Under the pieces are notes generated by a model. That model was not told where the DNA came from and searched no databases. It saw only the letters and a program-made list of their open reading frames with translations. Made by a program: the position numbers and the translations under genes. A stretch of 64,000 bases of DNA from Kiloniella litopenaei (lineage in GTDB: Bacteria; Pseudomonadota; Alphaproteobacteria; Kiloniellales; Kiloniellaceae): the NCBI RefSeq assembly GCF_000982415.1, contig NZ_LANI01000024.1:1-64000 (forward strand), written 5' to 3'. Position 1 is the stretch's first letter. The number at the start of each line of letters is the position of its first letter. Positions 8,037 through 18,064 of this stretch are shown piece after piece.

Positions 8037-9257
8037 TTAATCCGTTGATCTGGAAGATAATATTCTTGTGGAAATACCCATTTCCTGCAGGCGTTCAACG
8101 ATCTCGTCAACATGTTCGCTATCACGGGTTTCAATGATAAAATCAATTTCGACCATTTTTGCCGGGACATCATAAAAATGTCTTTGATGCATGACGTCGA
8201 TAATGTTGCCGCGGGCTTTGCCGATTTCACTAGAGATCTTGGCTAACAGGCCGGGTTGGTCGACCATTTCGGTTCTGATACGTACCAAGCGACCATCCCG
8301 CATCAAGCCACGCATCAACAATCCAGACAACATTCGGGCGTCTATATTGCCGCCACAGATAACTGTCGCAATTTTTTTACCCTTGAATTTTTCCGGGTTA
8401 TTCAAGATAGCTGCAACACCTGTTGCACCAGCTCCTTCGGAAACAACTTTCTGTTCTTCAACTAGGGTCAGGATCGCTGTTTCAATCTGGCTTTCATCCA
8501 CAAGAAAGATCTCTTCAACAAGCTGATCAATGATCTCACGGGTGATGACACCGGGCTCTTTAACGGCAATACCATCAGCCATGGTTGATCCGCCGGATGT
8601 GGCCGGTTGATGTTTTAAGGCCTGTGACATTGAGGGGAATAGATTTGCCTCAACGCCATAGAGCTCGATGTCTGGATTGATTGCGTTTGCTGCAAGCGAA
8701 ATTCCTGACAAAATACCGCCGCCGCCAATAGGCACGATGATCGCGTCCAGATCGGGTTGTTCTTCCAGCATTTCCAGACCAATGGTTCCCTGACCGGCAA
8801 TAACATGCTCGTCATCATAGGGATGAACAAAGGTCAAACCGTCTTTCGCGACGATTTCATCGACAACCTTGCGCGAATCATCCAGCGTTTCACCCGACAG
8901 AATAACCTTGGCGCCCAAAGCACGGGTGCGCTCTATTTTACTGAAAGGGGCTGTTTCGGGCATAACAATTGTGGCCGGTATGCCCATACGGTTGGCATGC
9001 AAGGCAACCCCCTGTGCATGGTTGCCCGCAGACATGGCAATAACGCCTTTTTCTTTTTGCGCATCCGTCAGGTTCTTGATCCGATAAAGTGCGCCACGAT
9101 CCTTGAATGATCCACTAAACTGCTGACTTTCCAGTTTAAGGTAGAGTTCGCAATCCAGTATTTTAGAAAGCCGTTTTGCATGAACAAAGGGTGTTCGAAC
9201 CACTTCACCGCGTATTTCATCCGCCGCCTGACGAATATCTTCAATTGTTACTGTCAC
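8037..9257 (-). CDS. ilvA: Threonine ammonia-lyase (threonine dehydratase) with ACT domain
   Basis: A PLP enzyme that deaminates L-threonine to 2-oxobutanoate, the first step towards isoleucine. Of 406 residues, about 1-320 form the PLP fold, with the Schiff-base lysine Lys52 in SGSFKDRGA, the SAGNHAQGVA phosphate-binding region and the GGGGILSG loop. About 325-406 form a single ACT-like regulatory domain. One C-terminal ACT domain and this length resemble the short, catabolic-type or TdcB/IlvA-short group, so feedback control by isoleucine is uncertain. The start is GTG. It follows the penicillin acylase gene by about 20 bases and has its own terminator. Confidence 0.92.
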   Translation of the reverse strand: MTVTIEDIRQAADEIRGEVVRTPFVHAKRLSKILDCELYLKLESQQFSGSFKDRGALYRIKNLTDAQKEKGVIAMSAGNHAQGVALHANRMGIPATIVMPETAPFSKIERTRALGAKVILSGETLDDSRKVVDEIVAKDGLTFVHPYDDEHVIAGQGTIGLEMLEEQPDLDAIIVPIGGGGILSGISLAANAINPDIELYGVEANLFPSMSQALKHQPATSGGSTMADGIAVKEPGVITREIIDQLVEEIFLVDESQIETAILTLVEEQKVVSEGAGATGVAAILNNPEKFKGKKIATVICGGNIDARMLSGLLMRGLMRDGRLVRIRTEMVDQPGLLAKISSEIGKARGNIIDVMHQRHFYDVPAKMVEIDFIIETRDSEHVDEIVERLQEMGISTRILSSRSTD

Positions 9258-9278
9258 CCTATCAATCCTAATATTTTT

Positions 9279-11663
9279 TTATTTAGTTTCGTTTGTCTTC
9301 TTTGCGCTCAACGTTAAGTGCTGTGCATTTTTTTCTACTTTTTTTCCATCAAGCTTCACATAATCTCCATCGCGCCAACGTAATAGAAAGTTACCGTAAA
9401 ACTTTGACAGCGGGTTTCCCGATTGTCCTGTTGCGATCAGAAACCTTGAGTTATCAAGGTTATCCAGATCGTAAACAGCCCGGTAAGAGGGGCCATGAAC
9501 ATTCGGAAAACGCCATAAATCGCCATTTTTCATAGATGGACTGGCACGATTTATTGTGTCGTGTCCACCCGGCGTTGCGATTTTTAGTTTTAATAACTTA
9601 CCTAAAATTGGAATTCTATCAAAAATTTGATGCTTGAAGCTTGTTGAGTGTAACTCTCCCCAGGTGATGTCTTTGTCCAGTTGCTCATAATTAGACGCAA
9701 CTCTTCTGAGGCTTTCTGTCATCTGGGCGACACAGTTATCTTCATTGACGAGTTTTTCACCATATAAACACCAACTGTCAGGTCTTTCAGACAGGCGTCT
9801 TTGCAGCCGTAGTATGTTTGCTGTTTGGAAAGAACTGGCATCCGAGGGCAGACTTCCAAAAGCGGCCCGGTTTAACCAGTAAATCCAGTGATAGAAAATT
9901 GCAGGTTCCGTTGCGTTGAGAGAAAGCTGCCCATCCCACTCTGAAAGTTTTTGTTTTATGGTTTCACTCTCTGGGTCCGTTGTGGGTGTCTTGAGCAAAA
10001 TTTCCAGAACTTCCAAGGCGGCAATTGATAGAGTATCCATTTGAATTGTCAGGTTATCTTCAACAGACAGTTTATCGCTTTGGTCAAGAAGTTGATGAAT
10101 TCGACGGGCGCGATAGGAATTGGGCCAGTCCTTAGCGATCAAATAGGGATAATCATCACTGACGAGCTTATTATTTGCCGTGACCAGCTTTTGATCAACC
10201 GGGTTTAGGCTTTTGGGTAAATCCTTGTGTGGAATGATACCAACCCAATCATTGTCCCCGGTCCAGCCTGAAACCGGATAGCGTCCATCGCCTTGCTTAC
10301 GAACAGGAACGCGTCCCGGCGCCATTAGTTGAATATTACCCAGGCGGTCAGCCATAACCAATGTTTGTTGCGGCGAATGGAAGTTCTTTACGGCGCGGGA
10401 AAAGTCCTCTGACTGTTTGGCGTAATTGATATCGTAGAGTGCCTGAGCTGTTAAGTCGTCTTTGCGTAACGCTGTCCAGGATAAAGCTAAAAGGTGCCCA
10501 TCTTCTTTATTGGCCGTACCATTTAAAACAGGCGAAAGAATAGGGCCATGACGTGATCTGCGTACAGTAAGTTCGTGTGCAGGCTGATCCTTGATCAAAA
10601 TTGTTTCTATGCTTTTCTCAAAATCTTTATATCCCTCTGGGGTTAAATACTGGTTTGGATCGTCGGGATTGAGCTTTTCTATAAATAAATCCTGTGTGTC
10701 GCTGTGTGTCGTCGTAAAGCCCCATGCAATATGACTATTATGTCCCAACACGAGAAATGGGACACCCGGCGACGTTGCACCGGCCCAAGTGTAATCTGGC
10801 GTTTCTATTCGTACCAGATACCAAGGCCCCGGGGCATCCAGCGCAAGATGCGGATCATTGGCCAGAATAGGCTTTCCCGTCGTCGTTTTGTTACCGGAAA
10901 CAACCCATGCATTCGATGCGTCTTTGGGTGCCAGAGGCCAGGGCAAGGGGTGCTGCCCGGCAAAAATTCCTTGTGGTACGGCTTTCGACAAATCGAATGA
11001 GGCGATAATTTGCGGATCGTTTTTATCTTGAGGCCAAAAACGATCAACCTCTTCGGGTGACAGGTGGTTTAACAGTCTTTGCCGTAAGAGTTCGCGATTG
11101 AAATTGTCAGAAAGCTGGAGAGCCATAAGCCGCCCCCATAACAGAGAGTCCGTTGGCGTCCATTTTTCAGGTCGGTAATTTAACAGTTGAAATTCAGGGG
11201 AAAGCGTTGATGTGTGATTGTTAATATAGGCGTTTACACCAGCGCTATAGGCAACAAAGGCTTTTTGTACATTGGGGGAAAGAATTTCATAATTTTCTTC
11301 TACTAGCTTTTGAAAACCCAGGGTCCGCATAAACCGATCAATATTTAGCGTTGCTTCACCAACCACTTCTGACAGTCTTCCAGATCCTGCTCTGCGCATA
11401 AAGTCCATCTGCCAAAGCCTGTCTTGTGCATGTATAAACCCCAGTGCTTTGTACGCATCATATTTGTTCTGTGCCTTTATTGTTACAAGGCCTTGATCAT
11501 CGCGAATAACATCAACCCTTTCCTGTAAGGCCTGAATTTGAATGTTACCGGTTAATTGGGGCAGCGATCCACGCATCCAAAAGAATATTCCTGTGCCAAT
11601 AAAAAGAACAGTGAGGAGCATTCCGGCAAGACAGAGTATGGGAATTTTAATTTTACGAGACAT
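9279..11663 (-). CDS. Penicillin acylase family Ntn hydrolase
   Basis: A roughly 794-residue amidohydrolase of the penicillin G acylase / acyl-homoserine-lactone acylase type. Such proteins are exported and cut themselves into alpha and beta chains, the new N-terminal serine being the nucleophile. The cut would fall before Ser250 (in DASNAWVVSG), followed by the typical ILANDPHLAL block, GVPFLVLGHN and a later GDGRYPVSGW region. One hydrophobic anchor sits at about residues 6-30. I chose the ATG at 11663; the longer frame begins with TTG at 11705. The substrate is unknown: N-acyl amino acids, acyl-HSLs or beta-lactams are all possible. It may share a transcript with ilvA, 21 bases downstream. 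Confidence 0.88.
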   Translation of the reverse strand: MSRKIKIPILCLAGMLLTVLFIGTGIFFWMRGSLPQLTGNIQIQALQERVDVIRDDQGLVTIKAQNKYDAYKALGFIHAQDRLWQMDFMRRAGSGRLSEVVGEATLNIDRFMRTLGFQKLVEENYEILSPNVQKAFVAYSAGVNAYINNHTSTLSPEFQLLNYRPEKWTPTDSLLWGRLMALQLSDNFNRELLRQRLLNHLSPEEVDRFWPQDKNDPQIIASFDLSKAVPQGIFAGQHPLPWPLAPKDASNAWVVSGNKTTTGKPILANDPHLALDAPGPWYLVRIETPDYTWAGATSPGVPFLVLGHNSHIAWGFTTTHSDTQDLFIEKLNPDDPNQYLTPEGYKDFEKSIETILIKDQPAHELTVRRSRHGPILSPVLNGTANKEDGHLLALSWTALRKDDLTAQALYDINYAKQSEDFSRAVKNFHSPQQTLVMADRLGNIQLMAPGRVPVRKQGDGRYPVSGWTGDNDWVGIIPHKDLPKSLNPVDQKLVTANNKLVSDDYPYLIAKDWPNSYRARRIHQLLDQSDKLSVEDNLTIQMDTLSIAALEVLEILLKTPTTDPESETIKQKLSEWDGQLSLNATEPAIFYHWIYWLNRAAFGSLPSDASSFQTANILRLQRRLSERPDSWCLYGEKLVNEDNCVAQMTESLRRVASNYEQLDKDITWGELHSTSFKHQIFDRIPILGKLLKLKIATPGGHDTINRASPSMKNGDLWRFPNVHGPSYRAVYDLDNLDNSRFLIATGQSGNPLSKFYGNFLLRWRDGDYVKLDGKKVEKNAQHLTLSAKKTNETK

Positions 11664-11843
11664 TATAAACCCGAAAGAAAAAACAAATAAAATCCGATTG
11701 TTCAAGAAGGTGATTGAACCTTCTCACATGTTGCTTATTATGTCGCTTCTTATTTGATTTCTATTTCAGTATACGAACCAAGTCTGATAAAGGGCCACAT
11801 TAAAATCAGGCCTTGAACTTGTTTGTGATTAAGGGGAACAAAC

Positions 11844-12779
11844 ATGGCCGGAAACTCTTCCAAAGTTGTCATCTTCGCAGCAATGGCCGGAAATGGTTTG
11901 ATTGCGATAACCAAGGCGATCGCCGCTGCTTATACTGGTAGCTCTGCGATGTTTAGTGAAGCTATTCATTCTGCGGTCGATACCGGAAATCAAGGGCTAT
12001 TGCTTTATGGGTTGCATCGGGCAAAGCGATCTCCGGATCAAAGACATCCTTATGGATATGGTCGTGAATTGTATTTCTGGGCTTTTGTTGTTGCTCTGCT
12101 GGTTTTTGCGATTGGCTCTGGCGTATCCATATACGAAGGCATCCACAAGGTTATGGAGCCTGAACCAATTCAAAACCCGATGGTCAATTTTGTTGTGCTT
12201 GGTGCTGCTCTCGTCTTTGAAGGAGCGGCGTGGTATATCGCCTTTAAAGAATTCAGGAGATCTGTTAAGGGGCGGAGTTATTTTGCTGCTGTCGCCGCGA
12301 GTAAAGACCCGTCAATTTTTGCGGTGCTTCTGGAGGACTCTGCCGCTATGCTTGGGCTTATGATCGCATTGATCGGACTGGGCCTGGGGCTATGGCTTGA
12401 TATTCCTGAACTTGATGGTGTTGCCTCAATCGTAATTGGTATCCTGTTAGCTGCTATCGCGTGGGTCCTTGCATATGAGACGAAGGGACTTTTGATCGGT
12501 GAGGGGGCTGACCCCGAAATTGAAAGGTCAATCCGTCGAATTATCGCGCACCATTCCGAAGTTCTAAGAACCAATGAAATCTTGTCTTTGCAAAATGGCC
12601 CCATGGATATTCTGGTTACGCTGTCTTTGGACTTTAAAGACGATATTTCATCACAAGATATCGAAGCTGTTATTTCTAAAATGGAACGGCAAATCAGAAC
12701 AACCCATGCCGATGTCAGAAAAGTATTTATCGAAGCGCAAAGCTGGCGCGGCCATAATCGCGCAGCCAATAGTAATTGA
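11844..12779 (+). CDS. Cation diffusion facilitator (CDF) metal exporter
   Basis: A 311-residue divalent-metal/proton antiporter. The N-terminal two thirds hold about five to six helices with the metal-site pattern HxxxD at His42/Asp46, the HPYGYGRE loop after helix 2 (His68) and an EDSAA motif in the fifth helix. The last 90 residues form the cytoplasmic dimerisation domain. CDF exporters remove Zn, Fe, Co or Mn; the HxxxD form is common among zinc/cobalt/iron types, but the metal cannot be fixed from sequence. It is transcribed alone, divergently from the penicillin acylase gene. Confidence 0.9.
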   Translation: MAGNSSKVVIFAAMAGNGLIAITKAIAAAYTGSSAMFSEAIHSAVDTGNQGLLLYGLHRAKRSPDQRHPYGYGRELYFWAFVVALLVFAIGSGVSIYEGIHKVMEPEPIQNPMVNFVVLGAALVFEGAAWYIAFKEFRRSVKGRSYFAAVAASKDPSIFAVLLEDSAAMLGLMIALIGLGLGLWLDIPELDGVASIVIGILLAAIAWVLAYETKGLLIGEGADPEIERSIRRIIAHHSEVLRTNEILSLQNGPMDILVTLSLDFKDDISSQDIEAVISKMERQIRTTHADVRKVFIEAQSWRGHNRAANSN

Positions 12780-12994
12780 TTGAAACTGACCAGTTGTTAG
12801 ACCTGATCAGGATGCTTCAAAGTGTTGTGATTTTAAGCTTTCAATAAAACTTTAGGGCAATAACATAATCTTCTTACAATCTGTGTCGTACTATCTCTGG
12901 GTACAATTTAAAAATGTATCTCAGTTAGTCTTGACTTCATCATAAATGATATCACGTGTGACAGACTACATTCTGATATTTAAGGGTATTAATA

Positions 12995-14461
12995 ATGACG
13001 AATGAAAACCTTGTAAGTGTTAGCACTTTATCACAACTTTCAGGCGCATGGCGTGATATTGCCCAGACAGCCGCGCGCAGTGTGGGACTTTCAAGGTCTG
13101 ATACATCCGTTAGCACAAAAAATATCAAGAAGATGATGGACGAATGTCTAAATGGTCCGGGTGGCGATGTAGCGGCAAGAATGCGGACCGCAGATCTTGG
13201 GCGGGCCTATCTGGACCTGGATTTAGATGGGAAACGTATCTTTCTTAAAACACTGGCAGAGGATTTTTGTGCCAACGATGATCTGATTAAATCAGCAATT
13301 AATGAATATCAGACATCAAAAGATGAAGCAGAACGTATTATTGCGGCTTATCATCTTAGACAGGCGTCATCACCCGACCGTTTAAAGCTTTTAATGCAAT
13401 TCAATGCGCTGCCAAATGGTGTTAAGTTTTTAGTCGATATTCGCGACGACCTTTTAAAGATAAAAGGCAAAGATCCTTATCTCAATGCTTTGGACCGGGA
13501 TTTACAACAACTTTTGAGCTCTTGGTTCGATACGGGGTTTCTGGACCTTGTCGAAATGAACTGGAATACCTCTGCGGCTCTGTTGGAAAAACTGATCGCT
13601 TATGAAGCTGTTCACGAAATAGGTTCTTGGAATGACCTTCGAAATCGTCTTGATTCTGATCGGCGGTGTTATGCGCTTTTCCACCCGCGAATGCCCGATG
13701 AACCGCTTGCGTTTGTAGAGGTTGCGTTGGTGAAAGGGGTGGCCAAGAATGTTCAAGCGCTATTGGACGTAGAAGCCCCCCTTGGAAACCCGCGAAATGC
13801 TGATACAGCTATCTTTTATTCAATCACCAATACGCAAACGGGGTTACGTGGTATTTCATTTGGGGAACATCTGATCAAACAGGTTGTCCAACACCTTTCC
13901 CATGAAATGCCGTGGATAAAAACCTATGCAACCTTGTCACCTGTTCCCGGGTTCAGGGCTTGGCTTGCCGATCTGGATGCCAGTTTCTACGAAGATGCCG
14001 TTACGACGGACGAGATGGAACGCCTAAAGGCAAAAACCGGCGCAGATGTGGCCAAGACAGCGATCTTTCTCTGTTTTCAGGATCAGAACTGGTATGAAAA
14101 TAAAGAACTCAGCGAACTATTGCGCGGCCCGCTTAGCCGTTTGTGTGTTGCCTATTTCCATGAGAAAGATCACAAAGGGCGCGCACTGGACCCAGTTGCC
14201 CGTTTTCACCTTAAAAACGGTGCACAGTTAAATCAGATAAACTGGTTGGGCGATACATCTGAAAAGGGAATTTCGCAAGCAAGCGGCATTATGGTCAACT
14301 ATCGTTATGATCTGGCTGATATTGAGAAGAACCATGAAAGGTTCATGAATGACGGCTCAGTTGTGATGAGCTCACAGGTGCGGAGTTATTTAAAGCAACT
14401 CAGCGGTGAATTAGGTGAGGAAAGTACCTTTGCCAAGCTAAAGCGAACAATTGCGGGATAA
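12995..14461 (+). CDS. mcd: Malonyl-CoA decarboxylase
   Basis: This enzyme converts malonyl-CoA to acetyl-CoA and CO2, either to use malonate or to remove mitochondrial-type malonyl-CoA. The 488-residue protein has the all-helical N-domain (about 1-185) and a GNAT-like catalytic domain with TYATLSPVPGFRAWL containing the candidate catalytic Ser315, and VARFHLKNGA with the candidate His405. The C-terminal ASGIMVNYRYDL segment is also typical. The 215 bases upstream are AT-rich and free of genes. No malonyl-CoA synthetase (matB) or malonate transporter lies beside it; the downstream neighbour is a convergent TetR gene. Confidence 0.93.
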   Translation: MTNENLVSVSTLSQLSGAWRDIAQTAARSVGLSRSDTSVSTKNIKKMMDECLNGPGGDVAARMRTADLGRAYLDLDLDGKRIFLKTLAEDFCANDDLIKSAINEYQTSKDEAERIIAAYHLRQASSPDRLKLLMQFNALPNGVKFLVDIRDDLLKIKGKDPYLNALDRDLQQLLSSWFDTGFLDLVEMNWNTSAALLEKLIAYEAVHEIGSWNDLRNRLDSDRRCYALFHPRMPDEPLAFVEVALVKGVAKNVQALLDVEAPLGNPRNADTAIFYSITNTQTGLRGISFGEHLIKQVVQHLSHEMPWIKTYATLSPVPGFRAWLADLDASFYEDAVTTDEMERLKAKTGADVAKTAIFLCFQDQNWYENKELSELLRGPLSRLCVAYFHEKDHKGRALDPVARFHLKNGAQLNQINWLGDTSEKGISQASGIMVNYRYDLADIEKNHERFMNDGSVVMSSQVRSYLKQLSGELGEESTFAKLKRTIAG

Positions 14462-14505
14462 AGCGCGTTTGATACCAACTTTGCTGCCTTCTGTACTCAA
14501 ATAGC

Positions 14506-15102
14506 TCAGGAGTGAAAACCTTTTCTTAAAATCGAATCAATCTCATCATTGATGACTTGTTCAGCCTCTTTACGCCGCAGTCCCGCCCGAACAAGAACAA
14601 GAATACCCTGGTAAAAAATGAGCAAACGCGTAGCCGCTTGTTGTGGGGAAGGGGGTTTGGCTATTTGTCCTTTTTCAGCACAACGCATGATCTGTCTTTT
14701 GAATGCGGCCTCTAAAAGGGAAAATCCGGTATCAAGTTCTTGGGTGGTATGTCGCCGTCTATTGTTAAACTCGACTGCTGTGTTGGTCAACAAACACCCA
14801 TTTTCCTGACCGTCGGCTTCATCCAGTAATGAATGGAAAAGATCTTTTATGCCAATAAGCGGATCATCTGCTTGATCCAGGAAAGTACTGATTCTATTTC
14901 GCACAACATTATTATTGTAGAAGCCAATCGCGATATCAAAGAGAGCTTCTTTTCCGCCAAAGGAATTATAAAGACTTCCCGATGTTAAACCCGTCGCCTT
15001 TTCGAGGTCTTTCACCGTTGTCGCTTCGTAGCCCTTTTCACGAAAGATATTTGCGATCTTCGCGAGTGTATCTTTTTCGTTAAATGACAGATTTCGACCC
15101 AT
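14506..15102 (-). CDS. TetR/AcrR-family transcriptional regulator
   Basis: A 198-residue repressor-type protein. The helix-turn-helix lies at about residues 11-57 (IFREKGYEATTVKDLEKATG, then SLYNSFGGKEALF), the rest being a helical ligand-binding domain with an ENGCLLTNTA segment common to the TetR_C_16/YxaF-like group. The ligand is unknown. An AT-only inverted repeat 26 bases before the start codon is a possible self-operator. The divergent neighbour, a DUF805-like membrane protein, is a possible target. Confidence 0.9.
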   Translation of the reverse strand: MGRNLSFNEKDTLAKIANIFREKGYEATTVKDLEKATGLTSGSLYNSFGGKEALFDIAIGFYNNNVVRNRISTFLDQADDPLIGIKDLFHSLLDEADGQENGCLLTNTAVEFNNRRRHTTQELDTGFSLLEAAFKRQIMRCAEKGQIAKPPSPQQAATRLLIFYQGILVLVRAGLRRKEAEQVINDEIDSILRKGFHS

Positions 15103-15127
15103 ATTATTCTCATAAAATTTTAGATTG

Positions 15128-15157
15128 ATTATTTTAAAATAAATATTATAAAATAAT
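15128..15157. promoter_or_regulatory. Inverted repeat before the TetR gene, possible operator
   Basis: The arms ATTATTTTA (15128-15136) and TAAAATAAT (15149-15157) are perfect complements around 12 bases, 26 bases upstream of the TetR start codon. TetR repressors often bind such repeats in their own promoter. Both arms consist only of A and T in a very AT-rich region, so chance is quite possible. Confidence 0.3.
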
Positions 15158-15344
15158 TATTATCACAAGAAACTTATATTTTCTTTTGTTTTCAATTTTT
15201 AAGGGGAATGCGGAGTTAAAGAGAGACAAGTTTATTGGTGTCAAATTAGGCAAAAGAAAAATATGCAATTTTACCTATAATTTATGTCTGCTTCACCCTT
15301 ACACGGTAAAATATTCAGAAAATGAACCAGATTGAGTCAGCTTC

Positions 15345-15857
15345 ATGCTCGGAATTTTTGCAATCGCTTCTGTGGTATTTTTACTGCCAACAATTATTTA
15401 TGTTAGCAGCGATGAAAAGATTCTTGGACGCCTGACTTACGTTTTCAGGATGCTGTTTTTATCTCTTTTTCTCTGGGCATTTCTGGTTATGAGCTTTACC
15501 AATGCCGTCTCTGTCGAAGATGTTTTAAAACTATTAAAAGATCCCATTGCTGATATTCATATTGAGGGAGGCTGGACTGTTTTGTCCGTTATTCTCGCCA
15601 CAATGTGTACACAAATATGCTGGATGGTTCATCGTCTAAATCATATCGGTTGGCCCAAGTGGCTGGCGCTCTTGATAACAATCCCCGGTATCAACCTTGT
15701 TTTCGGTTTCTTGCTGACGACTATGCCCGGAAAAAGAATAGCAAGAGGGCGCTCATCTTTTTTAGATGATCACAACGATATCGAAACCGATTTTTCATTT
15801 GAAAATCCTTCTTCAAGCCCCGGTATTCATCGCCTGAATAAAGATCTATATGAATAA
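15345..15857 (+). CDS. Small membrane protein resembling DUF805
   Basis: A 170-residue protein with four hydrophobic segments (about 1-20, 32-50, 75-95, 103-125). The stretch RLNHIGWPKWLALLITIPG resembles the RLHDIGRSGWW motif of DUF805 proteins, although the N-terminal half is not typical. The C-terminal 45 residues are hydrophilic and probably cytoplasmic. No function is known for this group. It is transcribed divergently from the TetR gene and followed by a strong terminator. Confidence 0.65.
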   Translation: MLGIFAIASVVFLLPTIIYVSSDEKILGRLTYVFRMLFLSLFLWAFLVMSFTNAVSVEDVLKLLKDPIADIHIEGGWTVLSVILATMCTQICWMVHRLNHIGWPKWLALLITIPGINLVFGFLLTTMPGKRIARGRSSFLDDHNDIETDFSFENPSSSPGIHRLNKDLYE

Positions 15858-15860
15858 GAA

Positions 15861-15884
15861 AAGCCCGGCAAAATTACCGGGCTT
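15861..15884 (+). terminator. Bidirectional-type terminator between the DUF805-like gene and the peroxiredoxin gene
   Basis: Arms AAGCCCGG (15861-15868) and CCGGGCTT (15877-15884) pair perfectly and are followed by TTCTC. It begins four bases past the upstream stop codon and also lies in the right place to end the convergent peroxiredoxin transcript. Confidence 0.8.
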
Positions 15885-15911
15885 TCTCATTATACACATA
15901 AAATTTTGTGT

Positions 15912-16547
15912 TTATTTATTGGGCTGTGGCGTCACACGCAGATAAGGTTTGTGTGCCACCCAGCCTTTCGGGAAGCGTTCTTTTGCATCTTCGTCGCTCA
16001 GGGCTGGAACGATAATTACATCATCGCCGTCTTTCCAGTTAACTGGCGTTGCTACTTTGTATCCATCGGTCAACTGCAATGAGTCAATAACACGCAGGAT
16101 TTCATCAAAGTTACGTCCCGTGCTTGCCGGATAGGTAATGATCAGGCGTACTTTTTTCGCCGGATCAATGATAAATACTGAACGAACGGTCAGCGTATCG
16201 TTCGCGTTTGGGTGGATCATGTCGTAAAGATCAGACACTTTGCGATCAGCATCAGCCAAAAGCGGGAAGTTAAACTGGTGTCCCTGAGTTTCCTCGATAT
16301 CGCCAACCCACTGTGTGTGATCCGAAAGGGGATCAACACTTAGGCCAAGAACCTTAACATTGCGTTTGTCAAACTCTGGCTTGAGTTTCCCGACATAGCC
16401 AAGTTCGGTTGTACAAACCGGGGTGAAATCTTTTGGATGAGAAAAAAGAACGGCCCAGCTATCACCAACAAAATCATAAAAATCGATTTTACCTTCGGTA
16501 GAATCCTGTGAGAAATCAGGTGCTGTATCACCTAAACGTAAAGTCAT
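15912..16547 (-). CDS. 1-Cys peroxiredoxin (Prx6-like)
   Basis: A thiol peroxidase that reduces H2O2 and organic peroxides. The 211-residue protein has the peroxidatic cysteine Cys45 in FTPVCTTE and no second conserved cysteine, and the long C-terminal half (after residue 150) places it in the Prx6/1-Cys subfamily, so the resolving thiol must come from elsewhere, such as glutathione. The start at 16547 is preceded by GGAGG with good spacing; an in-frame ATG four codons upstream would put that site inside the gene. It is transcribed alone. Confidence 0.92.
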   Translation of the reverse strand: MTLRLGDTAPDFSQDSTEGKIDFYDFVGDSWAVLFSHPKDFTPVCTTELGYVGKLKPEFDKRNVKVLGLSVDPLSDHTQWVGDIEETQGHQFNFPLLADADRKVSDLYDMIHPNANDTLTVRSVFIIDPAKKVRLIITYPASTGRNFDEILRVIDSLQLTDGYKVATPVNWKDGDDVIIVPALSDEDAKERFPKGWVAHKPYLRVTPQPNK

Positions 16548-16724
16548 TGCAGCCTCCATTGAGGTGTCATAAGGAACGGAAAGAAATCCGCTGTCGAGAT
16601 AAATATGAAAACTTGAAAAAGTTCCCGAAAAAGAAAAGTGATCTTACCCTGAAAAGATAGGGATTGGTAGTAAATATCCAACCCGTTTAAACCATTTTTT
16701 GTAATTGTTTCTTTATCTTTAAAA

Positions 16725-16756
16725 CAAAAGACCTGAATTTTGCTTCAGGCCTTTTG
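16725..16756 (-). terminator. Terminator downstream of hemB
   Basis: A 13-bp stem with a single mismatch (arms 16725-16737 and 16744-16756) and a 6-nt loop lies 40 bases past the hemB stop codon. On the minus strand it runs into TTTTGTTTT. Confidence 0.8.
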
Positions 16757-16795
16757 CAATTTTTGTATTCCTTGGCTTTATTACGTAACTGGGAT

Positions 16796-17788
16796 TTATT
16801 TTAGTAGCCGGGCGGCTTCGAGTGCAAAGTAAGTAAGAACAGCGTCTGTACCCGCACGTTTAAAAGCCATCAGACTTTCCATCATAACCGCATCATGATC
16901 AAGCCAACCGTTGGCAGATGCAGCCTTGATCATCGCGTATTCGCCGCTGACCTGATAGGCCATGGTTGGTACGCCAAAGGTATTTTTAATGCGCTGAATG
17001 ATATCCAGATAGGCAATGCCAGGTTTTACCATAACCATATCCGCCCCTTGTTGAAGGTCATTTTCAACAAGTCGCAAGGCTTCTTCGCTGTTGGCCGGGT
17101 CCATTTGATAGGTTTTTTTATCGCCCTTCAAAGCACCCTTTGCACCGACTGCATCCCGGAAGGGACCATAAAAACCACTGGCATACTTGGCACTATAGGC
17201 CATGATTTTTGTATAGGTATAACCCGCTTCATCCAGTGTATCGCGGATTGCGCCGATGCGACCGTCCATCATATCCGAAGGACCTACATAATCACATCCG
17301 GCTTCGGCCTGTACCAAAGCTTGACGGCACAAAATTTCAACGGATTCATCATTCAGAATAACACCGTCCTTAACAATACCGTCATGCCCCAATGAGTTAT
17401 AAGGGTCCAGCGCAACATCACCGATCAATGCGATTTCCTGATAATGTTTTCGGATTGATCGTGTTGCCTGACAGATAAGATTATCGGGGTTATATGCCTC
17501 GCGACAATCTTCTGTTTTTGTTTCAGGGTTGTTATAGGGGAAAAGCGCGATAGCCGGGATACCCAATTCAACAGCCTCGGCAATAGCATCAACCAAACAG
17601 TCAGGGCCGTACCTTTTAACGCCAGGCATTGACGGTACATCGCTGGTACCGTTGTTTTCTTGTAAAAATACGGGCCAGATAAAGTCATCAACAGACAGGC
17701 GGTTTTCGGCAACCATACGACGCGTCCAGTCATCTGTACGAATACGACGCGGTCTAACCACAAGATCCTGCCTAAAGGTCTTATTCAA
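16796..17788 (-). CDS. hemB: Delta-aminolevulinic acid dehydratase (porphobilinogen synthase)
   Basis: It joins two 5-aminolevulinate molecules into porphobilinogen, the second committed step of haem synthesis. The 330-residue protein carries the two active-site lysines Lys201 (YSAKYASGFYG) and Lys255 (MVMVKPG). The metal-site region reads DVALDPYNSLGHDG without the cysteine triad, so this is the Mg/K-dependent form rather than the zinc form. The start is TTG, supported by AGGAG eight bases upstream. Haem supply fits the many cytochromes encoded in this window, but it stands in its own transcript with its own terminator. Confidence 0.96.
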   Translation of the reverse strand: MNKTFRQDLVVRPRRIRTDDWTRRMVAENRLSVDDFIWPVFLQENNGTSDVPSMPGVKRYGPDCLVDAIAEAVELGIPAIALFPYNNPETKTEDCREAYNPDNLICQATRSIRKHYQEIALIGDVALDPYNSLGHDGIVKDGVILNDESVEILCRQALVQAEAGCDYVGPSDMMDGRIGAIRDTLDEAGYTYTKIMAYSAKYASGFYGPFRDAVGAKGALKGDKKTYQMDPANSEEALRLVENDLQQGADMVMVKPGIAYLDIIQRIKNTFGVPTMAYQVSGEYAMIKAASANGWLDHDAVMMESLMAFKRAGTDAVLTYFALEAARLLK

Positions 17789-18064
17789 TTCTTTTCTCCT
17801 GATGAGATTCGTTTTGTGCTACCTTCTACCGAAGCTCTCGAAATTGCAAGTATTCGGCTTAAAGCGCGATGGGTCAGATCGTCGCAAACCCTTTAGAATA
17901 AAGAAAATAGTTGTCTAGAATAAATCTTACGATCCTCTGACAACATCCACCATGCTTTTGTCGGCTGTAAATTTTGTTTCATCGGGTTGTCACTTTTATG
18001 TCCTTGGAAAAAAGCCCTGGCCATGAGTAAGCTGTTTTGCTTAAGCATACATACAGGTGAGATT

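Noticed and set aside
12960-12994. TCACGTGTGA near the mcd start as an operator
   Set aside because: Only four-base arms; too short to support.
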